Origin: Tubiluchus corallicola
Lineage: Eukaryota; Priapulida; Priapulimorpha; Priapulimorphida; Tubiluchidae
Length of the DNA stretch: 60,000 nucleotides
Assembly (NCBI GenBank): GCA_030141605.1
Contig: JAQGDQ010000371.1
Coordinates: forward strand, 64,001-124,000
Direction of reading: 5' to 3'
This document shows positions 34,511 through 45,974 of the stretch, in pieces (position 1 is the stretch's first letter; each line of letters opens with the position of its first letter). The position numbers were made by a program, and so were the translations under genes. A model generated the notes under the pieces. It was given only the letters and a program-made list of their open reading frames with translations, was not told the origin of the DNA and made no database searches.

Positions 34511-36100
34511 AATTTTAAACGACTCACATTTTTGAATCACAGCCTTTGTTGGACAGCCAAATGACCTGATTTTTTCAAGTGTTTGCAGGTGTTTTGTAGA
34601 AATTTGTAGCAGAAATTGAGCAACAAAAAAAATGAAAATAAAGGACAATTAAATTAGGATAGAATATGCTCAAAGGGGGCAAAAAAGGTTTTGACTCACG
34701 GTTAAGACCACTGCCAACTAAGTTGTGAACAAACGTAAAATATAAAAATATTTTGGTCATAATTAATCAATGTATTATAAGACCGTACTGTAAAATAATA
34801 TATAAGATATTAAATAAACGAGCAGAAGTCTTATTTAACATTTTGAGACTTTGTTGCAAAGTTACTTCTATTTCAAAATGATTTTTTAATACGCTAGTTA
34901 TAAACAGGCCTATTAAATAGCGTATACATGAATATATAATGTTATAATTAAAAAGAGATATGGTTTACGTACCTGTTATAACAGCTAACTGTTAGAAAAC
35001 TACTGCGATTTAGCCGCGATGCCAAAGACGAAAAATGTGAGCAAAAAACGCTAACAAGCATCTATTAAATAATTCAATGATTTATTAATACTAATAACTC
35101 CACATACAAAAAAACAAAAAGATTTGAAACTATAGTGTGAGATAGTTTACTGATGTGTCAAATCTTGAGAAATATGTCTTATTCTGCCTATGAAATTTCT
35201 TTAAACAATAAACTAATTTATGATTATATATCTCTTTCCATTGCTTAGTGTTTAGTCAGTAACTTACATACACTATTTGGGGTTTCATTCGACGAAACAA
35301 AACAGAACAGCAACCAGGTATTTAGTTAAACAACTCGAAAATACCGAGATTTATTTATTTGAAAAATATTCTTAAAAAAAATTGATCTTCACCACAGACA
35401 ATCATTTAAGCTCTGAACAAACGAAACGGGAAAACTAAAAAGCAGATTAATTAATTTACGAAGCAGGCTTATATATTTAGATATAAAGTTAGCTGCATGT
35501 TTATTATTTCTTCCATGGCGGAACATTTCAACATGCAAAGCCAACAAGCTGGCTGCATTTTTTACAGCCCAGCAGCATGTTTATATATCATTATGTTAAA
35601 GCCAGGCATTAGGCTACCAGCAAAAGGCGCAAAAAAATCTGGAAAAATAGTTTTTCTAACTCGGGCTCTTTCTCCACCTCTGATTGCCAAATATTGACAA
35701 ATTCTTGCTGGAAACAAGCTGTTTGGATAAGCCCAGACTGGAAAAGCTAATGGTTCTGAACATGCGCTGGCTTAGATAGGCAATGTTTTATTTATATACA
35801 CATAACCACTCATTCAGTATGTATATGCATTGGGGCTTAATTATGTTCTGTTTCAATTTCTAAAGGTGTCAGGTCCTGAGGCGATCATTAAAGTGTCCAG
35901 GGAATCAATAGGTTGAACTAGAACACAATTAAAATAACTAAAATCACTAATGTTGTATCTCATTAACATCACATATGCCAGTGATATAAATAATTTTAAT
36001 ATCAGGTGTGGAATGAAAGGCTGTACAGTCATGTGGAACATTAAACCGAGCCCAACTTTAGGCCCAATGTGGCTAAAATTTAGCACTATTTTCAACAGAC

Positions 36101-36134
36101 AGAGAGAAAAAGAAACAGAGAGACAGACAGAGAA

Positions 36135-36185
<51 letters not shown>

Positions 36186-36614
36186 GGAAGAGCAGAAAGC
36201 AGAAAACAGGATAAGTGAGGGGGAAGAGAGTGGGAGCCAGAAACAGAAAGAGGGGGATAAAAAATAAAAATAAAAAAGTGTGTAAAACAGCGAGCGAGAA
36301 GGGAGAAAGAGAGAGCGAGAGAGACAGAGAGAGGGGAAAGGAAGAGAGAGAAAGAGAGAGAAGAGAGGAAAAGAGAACAAGGAAAGAGAGTGGGAACCAG
36401 AAAATGAGAGGAGGATAAAAAAGAAAAAAAAGAAGTGTGAAAAGGCAAACGAGAGAGGGAAAGAGAAAAGACAAGAGGAAAAGAGAAGGACACAGAAAAG
36501 ATGAAAAGCGAGAGGAAAAGAGAGAGAGAAAGACAGAGGGGAGGAGAGAGAAACAGAAAGAGAGAGAGGGGGGGAGGGAGAGATAAAGGGAGAGAAACAG
36601 AAAGAGAGAGAAAA

Positions 36615-36653
<39 letters not shown>

Positions 36654-36687
36654 AAGAGAGAGAGAGGGGGGAGAGAAATGGAGAGAA

Positions 36688-36731
<44 letters not shown>

Positions 36732-36765
36732 AGAAAGAGAAAGAAAAAAATGTGAGAAACGGAAA
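36101..36765. repeat. GA-rich polypurine tract
   Basis: About 660 bp, nearly all A and G on the plus strand, with pure (GA)n runs at 36138-36178, 36611-36640 and 36697-36724 separated by GGAA/GGGG/AAAA variants. Long Ser/Leu/Phe-rich frames (up to 312 codons on the minus strand) are by-products of the CT-rich complement. Mirror symmetry in the (GA)n parts could support triplex (H-DNA) formation. Confidence 0.95.
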
Positions 36766-37178
36766 AGAGAGGAACGTGTAGATAAACACACTCACACAGA
36801 CCACTCAATATAATGTTAATTACATCTTATGAACTAAACATTTACAATTGTAATCCTACAAGTGTCTATACTAATAAAGCGACCATAAGAACCTACGCAG
36901 TTGGCCGTGCTTGAGTAAATCAAACCTGCAGTGAAAACCAATAAAACCCTGCACAATAATTCAGTGTGTGGTCGGTGGGCTGAACTGACGTTTTCGCTTC
37001 TAGACAATTTAATGGCCAGTTCATGTAGATTCGTTCAGTTGGCTTGATGAATAAGAGAGAGCTTATGCTGAATATAAAGCGATAGAAGGTGTCGCGGAGT
37101 AATCCATCACGTGCTCCGGTGACATATCACTCAAGCAAATTGTTTTCCGGACTAATTAACATCACTGTCTAGGAAACA

Positions 37179-37894
37179 AGACGGGTTCTGTCAACTTCAA
37201 GATCCTCCTTCGTACGAACTTTACTCAGTATTTAAGAAAGTTGGTATCTAAGACGATCATTGTCAAATTGACAAAGGTACATAAGAAATACATGGAAGAC
37301 ACATAATGACAAACGGGTAGGAAAAAGCTGCACCCAAAATACATACGACAAAACGCTTTTTTTAATATTCAAAAACATCTTCAACAACATTGTTACAGAG
37401 GGAAGCAGGTACTAAAATAACAAATATGAAACGGTGTATTAACTTTGCTTTACATGTTGTGCTGTAAAGCAAAATTTTTATAACACTTACTTACACCAAA
37501 AACAAATTTTTAACCGAATAAATTAAATAAAAATCAAGTAAGTTAGCCCAGCTGAACTATTTAATTATACTACTGTACGTTCAGACAGTCACAGTCAACC
37601 AACGAAATCCTATTTTTGCTGTACAGTATCTAGAATATCTTGTTGCAGGGCGTTAAGTCCTGATTTAGCAGGACACATTCTAATATAGAGCCAGTAGTAA
37701 TAAATTATAGTATAGTGTAATAATAAAACATTAGAAAACTTCTCTGAGCAGACAATACGATTTTTGTGAACGTTTAATGGTTTGAGCTGTTCATGTGGCC
37801 TTATAGTTTTATATGGTTTTAACGGTGACACTTGTCTAAGTCTTTTTTGGGTTGTCCGTATGGAGGAGGATCTTGAAGTTGACAGAACCCGTCT
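37179..37894. mobile_element. ~716-bp element with ~41-bp terminal inverted repeats
   Basis: The left end (37179-37219) begins AGACGGGTTCTGTCAACTTC. The right end (37854-37894) is its inverse, ending GAAGTTGACAGAACCCGTCT; the first 31 bp are identical and the rest nearly so. An internal hairpin TTGCTTTACA...TGTAAAGCAA lies at about 37445-37472. There is no transposase frame (longest 73 codons), so it is non-autonomous. I see no clear target duplication. The right end directly abuts the modular repeat at 37897. Confidence 0.85.
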
Positions 37895-37896
37895 AA

Positions 37897-38106
37897 AGTT
37901 GCAAAAATGCAGGAGATTACTTCACTGTAGGTAACAAAAGTAAATAAAACAGCTGGTATGTGAGCAACAATTGTTAACTACAGGTCTTGCAATACCACTC
38001 TACAGTAAAACAGTAATACCACTGGTCCACAATCCATATATTGACCACGACTACTGCTGCTTGAGTTAGTTAGTCCTCTGTTGGCCCTTAACGCATGGAT
38101 ACAATT
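37897..38106 (+). repeat. Modular repeat element, single 156-bp-type unit
   Basis: Starts with a leader GTTGCAAAAATGC...AGATTACTTC-like sequence (GAGATTACTTC at 37913-37923). One unit follows, alignable to the triplicated unit at 42735-43204 (AACAGCTGG, CAATTGTTAACTACAG, CCACAATCCATATATTGACC, GCTTGAGTTAGTTAGT). It ends with the same flank CGCATGGATACAA as that array. It is the same element with one unit in place of three. Confidence 0.8.
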
Positions 38107-38565
38107 TTTTATAGTCAATACACATTTTCAATAACATGTGTAAAAGCAGTTATGTAAGACAAACAAGGGCATATCAAAGCAGGTCCCCATAAGTTTATGA
38201 TCAATCATATGCATAGTATAAATCGACTTATATCAATATTACTCAACACGAATGCATATCAAATTTTTGAAGGCATGCCTATAGTAATTACCTTATTGAT
38301 ACATTGTCTTTACAGGCAAAATAAGAATGAAGTTTTTGTGCTTTGACAAGCCACCATAAGCCTAATGACTAATTTGACAATTACGAAAGATTACAGTTAA
38401 AATTAACAAACATAAATATATCATCATCCACTCCAGATTGTCAGACGAATTGAGCGCAGCCAATGAGAGCAAAAAACAACAAAATTAATTGGTTTATCTA
38501 GAAGAAAGGTGGGTTTCCGAAAGACAAAGAAAGGCTTCCGCTGATGAAACGTGTCTATACAGAGT

Positions 38566-39940
38566 TTGCAAAAATCCACAGATTACTTCCTCATACGTAC
38601 AGGCTACTGTGAGCCTGTAAGGAGTCCCAACCCAAGGTTCTCTCGGACATCTTGTCTGATAACGGAAAAAATAAGTTTACACAAAAATCCATTCCTTTAC
38701 GAATATCACACAGGTAACGTAATGCTGCATATGTAACTGTATAGTATAAGTGTAATGTAATGCTGCATATGTAACTGTATAGTATAAGTGTAACGTAATG
38801 CTGCACATGTAACTGTGTAGTATAAGTGTACCGTAATGCTGCACATGTAACTGTGTAGTATAAGTGTAACGTAATGCTGCACATGTAACTGTGTAGTATA
38901 AGTGTAATGTAATGCTGCACATGTAACTGTGTTGTATAAGTGTAACGTAATGCTGCACATGTAACTGTGTAGTATAAGTGTAACGTAATGCTGCACATGT
39001 AACCATGTAGTATAAGTGTAACGTAATGCTGCACATGTAACGATGTAGTGTAAGTGTAACGTAATGCTGCACATGTAACTGTGTAGTATAAGTGTAACGT
39101 AATGCTGCACATGTAACTGTGTAGTATAAGTGTAACGTAATGCTGCACATGTAACCATGTAGTATAAGTGTAACGTAATGCTGCACATGTAACGATGTAG
39201 TATAAGTGTAACGTAATGCTGCACATGTAACCGTGTAGTATAAGTGTAACGTAATGCTGCACATGTAACTGTGTAGTATAAGTGTAACGTAATGCTGCAC
39301 ATGTAACTGTGTAGTATAAGTGTAACGTAATGCTGCACATGTAACGATGCAGTATAAGTGTAACATAATGCTGCATAGCACATTGCATATGTAACTGTGT
39401 TGTATAAGTGTAACGTAATGCTGCACATGTAACTGTGTAGTATAAGTGTAACGTAATGCTGCACATGTAACGATGTAGTATAAGTGTAACATAATGCTGC
39501 ATAGCACATTGCATATGTAACGATGTAGTATAAGTGTAACATAATGCTGCACATGTAACGATGTAGTATTAGTGTAACGTAATGCTGCACATGTAACGAT
39601 GTAGTATAAGTGTAACATAATGCTGCATAGCACATTGCATATGTAACTGTGTAGTATAAGTGTAACATAATGCTGCACATGTAACGATGTAGTATTAGTG
39701 TAACGTAATGCTGCACATGTAACGATGTAGTATAAGTGTAACATAATGCTGCATAGCACATTGCATATGTAACTGTGTAGTATAAGCGCAAAAATCCACA
39801 GATTACTTCCTCAAACGTACAGGCTACTGTGAGCCTGTAAGGAGTCCCAACCCTAGGGGGTACCAAGGTTCTCTCGGACATCTTGTCTGATAACGGGAAA
39901 ATAAGTTTGCACTAAAATATCCATTCTTTTACGAATATCA
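38566..39940. repeat. 38-bp minisatellite between ~150-bp direct repeats
   Basis: The array at 38714-39785 consists of about 28 units of 38 bp (core GTAATGCTGCACATGTAACT then GTGTAGTATAAGTGTAAC). In the right third, longer units carry an extra CATAGCACATTGCATATG segment, repeated four times. It is bounded by direct repeats at 38566-38713 and 39786-39940 (CAAAAATCCACAGATTACTT through TTTACGAATATCA) that are about 93% identical; the right copy has a ~13-bp insertion (TAGGGGGTACCAA-like). All three minus-strand frames stay open (307-391 codons) because the 38-bp unit has no stop in any minus phase. This is not a gene. Confidence 0.95.
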
Positions 39941-40759
39941 GAGACAACTGAAGTAAAAATACGAACGTTACAAGCAAAGAAATTGTTTCACTTCGCAATA
40001 CCATTTGATATTCAATATGCATTGAACAATACAGATAGTCAAATATCATACGCTGATAAGAGCTATTTTATATGGCCATACTATACATGTCAATGTACAC
40101 GCAACCTGTAGTAAATACGGTGAACACTTGCTAATACGAGACAGTAAAAAGTTTGGGGACGATAAAATAACAACAACCTCAACTCTATGGCAGATATTTC
40201 ACTGTAAAACTAACAACAGACCCATCATGACTATTTCCTTGCAATTAAACTAGGTAATTCTGGCCAGGCAGCGTGGAAAACTACATCATCAGATTCGCGA
40301 CTTCAAAGTATGGCTATAAATATTCCCCAATCTGCCGCTGCCCGGCTAGGAACAGTCATAAGGGTCTTATTGACAAAAGCTTCAAATAGCTTTACTCGGA
40401 AAATAACTATAAAAGCAAATGAGAAGAAAACAACAAGGGGAAAGAATACTCGAGTGAGAGAGAGAGAGTTAACAGAAGCCAGAGGGAGGTTGATGAGAAC
40501 CAATATTAACTGAAGCCAATGGCGCCGGGTTAATTTGCAAGCAATTAGCAAGCCGATTCAGTTGAGAACTCTAAATTAGTTTAAAGGTTAAAGTGTGTAA
40601 TACGTACGGCCCACGAATCTTTGTAAAAAAAGACTGTATGTTAGTAAAGGCGATTTAAACCTTTATTATAATGTTATGTTAGTATTGTATTAGTAATTAC
40701 TCATTATATGAACAACTATTATCCAATAAACTAATAATTCTATTATTAACTAAATTAAA
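39941..40759. other. Unique DNA, nothing recognised
   Basis: No gene recognised. Two antiparallel frames at 40303-40551 and 40310-40513 lack domains. Confidence 0.4.
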
Positions 40760-41340
40760 GATAATCTCTTAAGTCGAGTTAACCGATATAATCTAAACAA
40801 TTTAATATAATGTAATGCATCTAAATTAAGCAAATCTAACTTAATCTCATCTCATGTACGATAATTCATTCATTTTGGTCGAATTTAATCTTATCTTTTC
40901 TTTCTATACCTTTAATCTAAGCCAATCCAATTCAATCCAGTTCAATCCTATTATGAATTCCCATGCTCACTCTGTTTGATCCAGTCTCAACTAATCTGAT
41001 CAGTTTATGAAATTTAAAAATTGTTTAATCTAATCTAATCTAATCTAATCTAATCTAATCTAATCTAATCTAATCTAATCTAATCTAATCTAATCTAATC
41101 TAATCTAATCTAATCTAATCTAATCTAATCTAATCTAATCTAATCTAATCTAATCTAATCTAATCTAATCTAATCTAATCTAATCTAATCTAATCTAATC
41201 TAATCTAATCTAATCTAATCTAATCTAATCCAATCCAATCCAATCCAATCTAATCTAATCTAAAGTAATCTAGTCTAATCCAATCTAATTCAGTTCAATT
41301 TAATCCAATCAAACACAATACAATACAATTTACGTAATAT
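40760..41340. repeat. (TAATC)n pentanucleotide satellite
   Basis: Pure TAATC repeats from 41026 to 41230 (about 41 copies). CAATC variants follow at 41231-41255, and the flanks on both sides still show TAATC-, CAATC- and TTAATC-like words. The gradient of decay suggests expansion from the centre. It is not a known telomere unit. Confidence 0.95.
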
Positions 41341-41589
41341 AATCTATACTGTCAATAAATTATTTTAGCAACTAAATAAATTTACAAAAATTTTCTAAGC
41401 TAATTATCTACAGTGTGGAGAGACTCGTATCAGTTATAACTTGTAACTGTATCGTTAACCCACTTTAAATAAATAAAGATTATATGTATAATTGTCGTCA
41501 TCACTACAATATTACACAGACGAGCAATCGTTTGTCAGCTTATTTGAAAAAAATCAGCTTAACAAAAGATTATGAGTGCACCTGGATCA

Positions 41590-41672
41590 CAACGGACTAT
41601 TAACGCTTTGGGCGTGCACTAAAAAATTCTCAAGGTCTTGGTTCAAATCCAGTATTCGGCGTTTTCTTTTCC
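41590..41672 (+). repeat. tRNA-like sequence with B box
   Basis: TTGGTTCAAATCCAGTA at about 41638-41654 is a good B box. The preceding 45 bp contain a GACTATTAACGC word in A-box position. It is followed by a CGTTTTCTTTT T-run, which resembles a Pol III terminator. No complete cloverleaf. Confidence 0.45.
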
Positions 41673-41837
41673 ACACATTACAGTTAATTTGGCAGGTTTA
41701 ATTCATGTGAGTCCAGTGTGCGTTTCAGCTGATAATCATGAAATGTAGGTGATACATAATTAACATTAGCATTTAAATATACAAAATTTCATTGATTTCA
41801 TTAAACACAAGTTAAGGTTATCATGAGTTACTATATA

Positions 41838-42158
41838 TAATAATAATAATCTTTGTTTGCCATTAAAATACATTGATAATCACTGATAAAAACTTTACAG
41901 AGATGATCAATCAGTGTTAGTTAATAAAAACTTACACTGCTAAAGGCAAATGCGTCAGTGCAATCTAAACTACTGTGCAGTAATGGAAAGTTACGACGAA
42001 TAAAATCAAACATATTTACAACTATTCACAAAAAAATGAAAAAATTATGATTTGATTAATATGGCCGCGGATATATAAATTCTGAATTAGTGTGTATGTT
42101 GTCGTACTGGTGTGATGGTATTTCATATCTGGTTAATATTAGTGATTTTAGTTTTGCT
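41838..42158 (-). mobile_element. Non-LTR retrotransposon 3' end, copy 2 (inverted)
   Basis: Reverse complement of the 30019-30345 fragment. The 3' tail (AATAATAATAATCTTTG on the plus strand) lies at the left and the truncated 5' side at the right near 42158. The hairpin arms CACTGAT/ATCAGTG are intact. Its tail has (ATT)n where copy 1 has TATAT, so the microsatellite tail differs between insertions. Confidence 0.75.
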
Positions 42159-42705
42159 TTATATTCTGAAAAGGACCTGATTTGTTTAACCTGTAATGGT
42201 GCAGAACTACAAAGTAGAATTGCTTGCTTGATTACAGAGTTACTATGAGTTACTGTGAGTTACTGAAGTCACAGAGATGGCAAAACGACTTATATATAAG
42301 CAGCAACCGTTATAATAATAACAAATTTCTAGCAAAATTGATTGAAACAATTTTTTGCATGACAATCAATCCTAGATCTGATAATGTCACACACATCACA
42401 CGAGTAGAAACAGCGCCGCCATGCGCCCACAACCACAAAAAAATATTTTTGATGATATCAAATAATGTATGCCGCCCTGCTCCATTAAGATGCAAAAACG
42501 CCGCTGACGTATATATTAGTATTACTGCAATTCATTCTGCGAAATTTCGCCTGTGTAACAGATGGAATAGAAGAAGTATCAATACGACAATACTTCTCAG
42601 AGGTTTTTAGTCAAATGAGTATGGAAATTTGACACATTGCAGCCAGTTGTAACAAATGCAAAATATTCTTGCTGGTATTATATGGTTGTCGAGAGAAGCT
42701 ATGCG

Positions 42706-43222
42706 AATATGTAGAAGATTACTTCGTTGTTGACAGTAAAAGTGCAGGAAACAGCTAGTGGGTAAGCAATTGTTGTTAACTATAGATTTTGGAATATTAT
42801 TCTACAATAAACCAGTAACACCACTAGTCCACAATCCATATATTGACCACGACTATTGTTGCTTGAGTGAGTTAGTTGGTTTAGCTTGACAGTAAAAGTA
42901 CAGGAAACAGCTAGTACATAAGCAATTGTTGTTAACTACAGATTTTGGAATATTATTCTACAATAAACCAGCAACACCACTAGTGCACAATCCATATATT
43001 GACCACCACTATTGTTGCTTGAGTGAGTTAGTTGATTTAGCTTGACAGTAAAAGCGCAGGAAACAGCTAGTGCATAAGCAATTGTTGTTAACTACGAATT
43101 TTCAAAAATATTACTCTACATTAAACCAGTAATATTACGGGTCCACAATCCACATATTGACCACGACCACCGTTGTCTGAGTTAGTTAGTCCTCTGTTGA
43201 CCACTAACGCATGGATACAAAA
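42706..43222 (+). repeat. Modular repeat element, three 156-bp units
   Basis: Leader AGAAGATTACTTCG at 42714-42727, then three tandem units starting at 42735, 42891 and 43047 (AGTAAAAGTGCAGGAAACAG). The period is 156 bp and the units are about 90% identical. The last unit passes into the flank TAACGCATGGATACAA, shared with the one-unit copy at 37897-38106. Short mobile elements with 1-6 internal ~160-bp repeats are known from bivalves (pearl/HINE type). Membership is not shown here. Confidence 0.85.
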
Positions 43223-43686
43223 ACAAGACTTGTCAGAATTTTTAAATTAACAGTCCATATTAATCAAATCCAGAAGAACCTGAATTCTAGACGAAGGATG
43301 TGTCAAATTAACAAAAACAAAAAACCATGATAAAACGAATATATTTGATATTTAGTCATAGTCGAATGTTTCTTAGTGTTTCTAAACCGTGGATGGCTGT
43401 TTAAGAGTGCGTTATAAGCTTATCATAAATACATATTCAGGGCCCAACATTGCAACACACTTTATGATTAAGGTATAAATATTCTATGCAGTATCCGTCC
43501 CCATTGCGCTATATAACAGACCGGCTGCTTTCCTGGCAAAAACAAAATAGATTTGCTGTTTCAACAACCAAACATCCAATCAGAACAACGTTCCTCATTA
43601 TATTTGTGAAAGCAGAAACTATTGGAAACTCACAACTCACAGCTCTTACTTTTCACTACACTTGACTAACATGAACTGCAGAATAA
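43223..43686. other. Unique DNA, nothing recognised
   Basis: No gene or transposon end seen. Confidence 0.4.
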
Positions 43687-44640
43687 CAGGCAAACAACCA
43701 CACCAACAAAGTTTCCATATTTATTATTACTAGCGATGACGACATTGCTGATAAGAACGATGCTGGTGATAAGAACGATGATTACGGCGAAGATGGCAAT
43801 GATGATGATGATGATGATGACAATGACAAACAAACGACCACGCCAACAAAGTTTCCATATTTATTATTACTAGCGATGACGACATTGCTGATAAGAACGA
43901 TGATGGTGATAAGAACGATGATTACGGCGAAGATGGCAATGATGATGATGATGATGATGACAATGACAAACAAACGACCACGCCAACAAAGTTTCCATAT
44001 TTATTATTACTAGCGATGACGACATTGCTGATAAGAACGATGATGATGGCGAAGATGGCAATGATGATGATGATGATGACAATGACAAACAAATGACCAT
44101 GCCAACAAAGTTTCCATATTTATTATTACTAGCGATGACGACATTGCTGATAAGAATGATGATGATGGCGAAGATGGCAATGATGATGATGATGATGATG
44201 ACAATGACAAACAAACGACCACGCCAACAAAGTTTCCATATTTATTATTACTAGCGATGACGACATTGCTGATAAGAACGATGATGATGGCGAAGATGGC
44301 AATGATGATGATGATGATGACAATGACAAACAAATGACCATGCCAACAAAGTTTCCATATTTATTATTACTAGCGATGACGACATTGCTGATAAGAACGA
44401 TGATGATGGCGAAGATGGCAATGATGATGATGATGATGACAATGACAAACAAATGACCATGCCAACAAAGTTTCCATATTTATTATTACTAGCGATGACG
44501 ACATTGCTGATAAGAATGATGATGATGGCGAAGATGGCAATGATGATGATGATGATGATGACAATGACAAACAAACGACCATGCCAACAAAGTTTCCATA
44601 TTTATTATTACTAGTGATGACGACGATGCTGATAAGGACA
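43687..44640. repeat. Eight-copy 119-140-bp tandem array
   Basis: GTTTCCATATTTATTATTAC recurs at 43711, 43851, 43991, 44110, 44232, 44351, 44470 and 44592, giving spacings of 140, 140, 119, 122, 119, 119 and 122. The first two units are longer because of an extra GATGATTACGGC-type segment. Each unit includes a (GATGAT)n run of variable length. The repeated ~107-codon minus-strand frames are products of the array. A degenerate GATGAC-rich tail continues to about 44700. Confidence 0.95.
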
Positions 44641-44761
44641 ATGAAGGTGGTAATGACGATGATGATGGTGAAGACGATGATAATGATAATGATGACGACA
44701 TATTTTCATACAATTTCTTACAACTCGGCATTCAAGAATCAACCGAAGGCTTACATATTAT

Positions 44762-44965
44762 GCTGTGTGGCGGGATAGGAACCAATCACCGCATAAAGGA
44801 TGTTCGTCTAAGATGAAACAATTCGCTGGCAGAGATGTCTTAGTGAAGTTCAAACGCTTGCAGGTCGCCCGTAATGAGAAAAATAACCGAAAACAAGGTA
44901 AAAAAGTCCAGAAGCAGTTACTCATCCATCAAATTATCAGTCAGGCTTCACATTACTCAACTTCA
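44762..44965 (+). repeat. Diverged dispersed repeat (also at 15.1 and 7.2 kb)
   Basis: Begins TGTGGCGGGATAGGAACC, then CGTCTAAGATGA, then GTAATGAGAAAAATAAC, the last resembling GTAAATGAGAAATAAGC of the 7.2-kb duplication. Old and patchy; no coding content recognised. Confidence 0.5.
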
Positions 44966-45974
44966 GTTAATTATACACGCTGGCTACTTACACTCTGCAC
45001 GCACTTAGTACAATAAAAGACTTGGAATTAATTTGAATTTTTTTGGCTTAAAGTAATAGAACTAGTTATTATTGCAAACGTAATAAAATTAATGAAATGT
45101 TCTCTAGAATTGAAAATAACAATGATACTACATTTTAACCAAAAAAGTAAATGTTTTAAAAACAGCAAAAGAAACTCCTCTACAAAAACATCAGAAAGCT
45201 GCATAAACTCAAATTTTGACACTTTCTGTTGTTTTAAAGTTTTTTCGGCAGCTAAAAATAAAGATGGTTCACATGGTATTCATGTATTTTCAATTAAATT
45301 TTTCACCGCACATCAGATGTAACAGCTCGAAATTTTTTCAGATTTTGATTTAAACACCCAGTTGAAAAGGCGACACCATATTTATTTACTCATTAAATGA
45401 GAATGTTACGAAAGTTCAGTCAAGTTCAGAAAGAACCCTTTTTTCTGAAAAAGAGAAAACTTTTCTTAAAAATATTCAGATAAAAACAGTTAAAAAAGAA
45501 ACAAAACAAAAACAGATAAACAAATAAAATTAAGATAATCTTAACTACCAATAGAGAAAAATTAAGAATACCCACTTTAGAATCAACCGTTACTACCATG
45601 CCTTTATATTTCTATTTAAATATGTAAATGATATATAATTCCTGCTTTCAAAGAAAATGATTTATTATTTATCCCCGATAAACATAAAAACGATTACTTA
45701 CTAAACTACTTACTTACTTACTAACTAAAACAGTTACTTACAAAAAACACATATCGGCACAATTCAGTAAGCAAAACAGCAATCAACTTATGGAATTCAA
45801 CATCCTTAAGTATAAAATCAAAAGACGGATTAATAACATTTAAAACGGAACTAGAAAACAAACTGCTATCTCATAAAACACCATATATACGATAAACGAT
45901 AAAGAATTCATCAATAATTGGAGAATATGAAGAAACGTGTAACGCTCTTCACTTATAAATTCATCAATTTTTTA
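44966..45974. other. Unique AT-rich DNA
   Basis: Includes a short CTTA repeat at about 45695-45725. No gene seen. Confidence 0.4.

Larger units (their letters stand above)
30346..36100. other. Long unique stretch without recognised genes
   Basis: Almost six kilobases with no transposon termini and no coding frame above 76 codons apart from the end of the GA tract. A small duplication (34437-34510) and a GC-richer block (32640-32890) are listed separately. It could hold introns or regulatory DNA. Confidence 0.4.

Noticed and set aside
35853-36808. Minus-strand frames of 238-312 codons rich in Ser, Leu and Phe
   Set aside because: Translation of the polypyrimidine complement of a GA-rich tract.
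38591-39881. Minus-strand frames of 307, 360 and 391 codons
   Set aside because: All three phases are open because the 38-bp unit lacks minus-strand stops. The proteins are the same repeat read in three phases.
41026-41230. Interstitial telomere repeat
   Set aside because: TAATC is not TTAGGG, TTAGG or a known telomere unit.
42224-42610. 128-codon plus-strand frame, the longest non-repetitive frame on the plus strand
   Set aside because: No recognisable domain, and composition like translated AT-rich DNA. It starts just beyond the truncated end of a LINE fragment. I leave it out as a gene but it could be searched.
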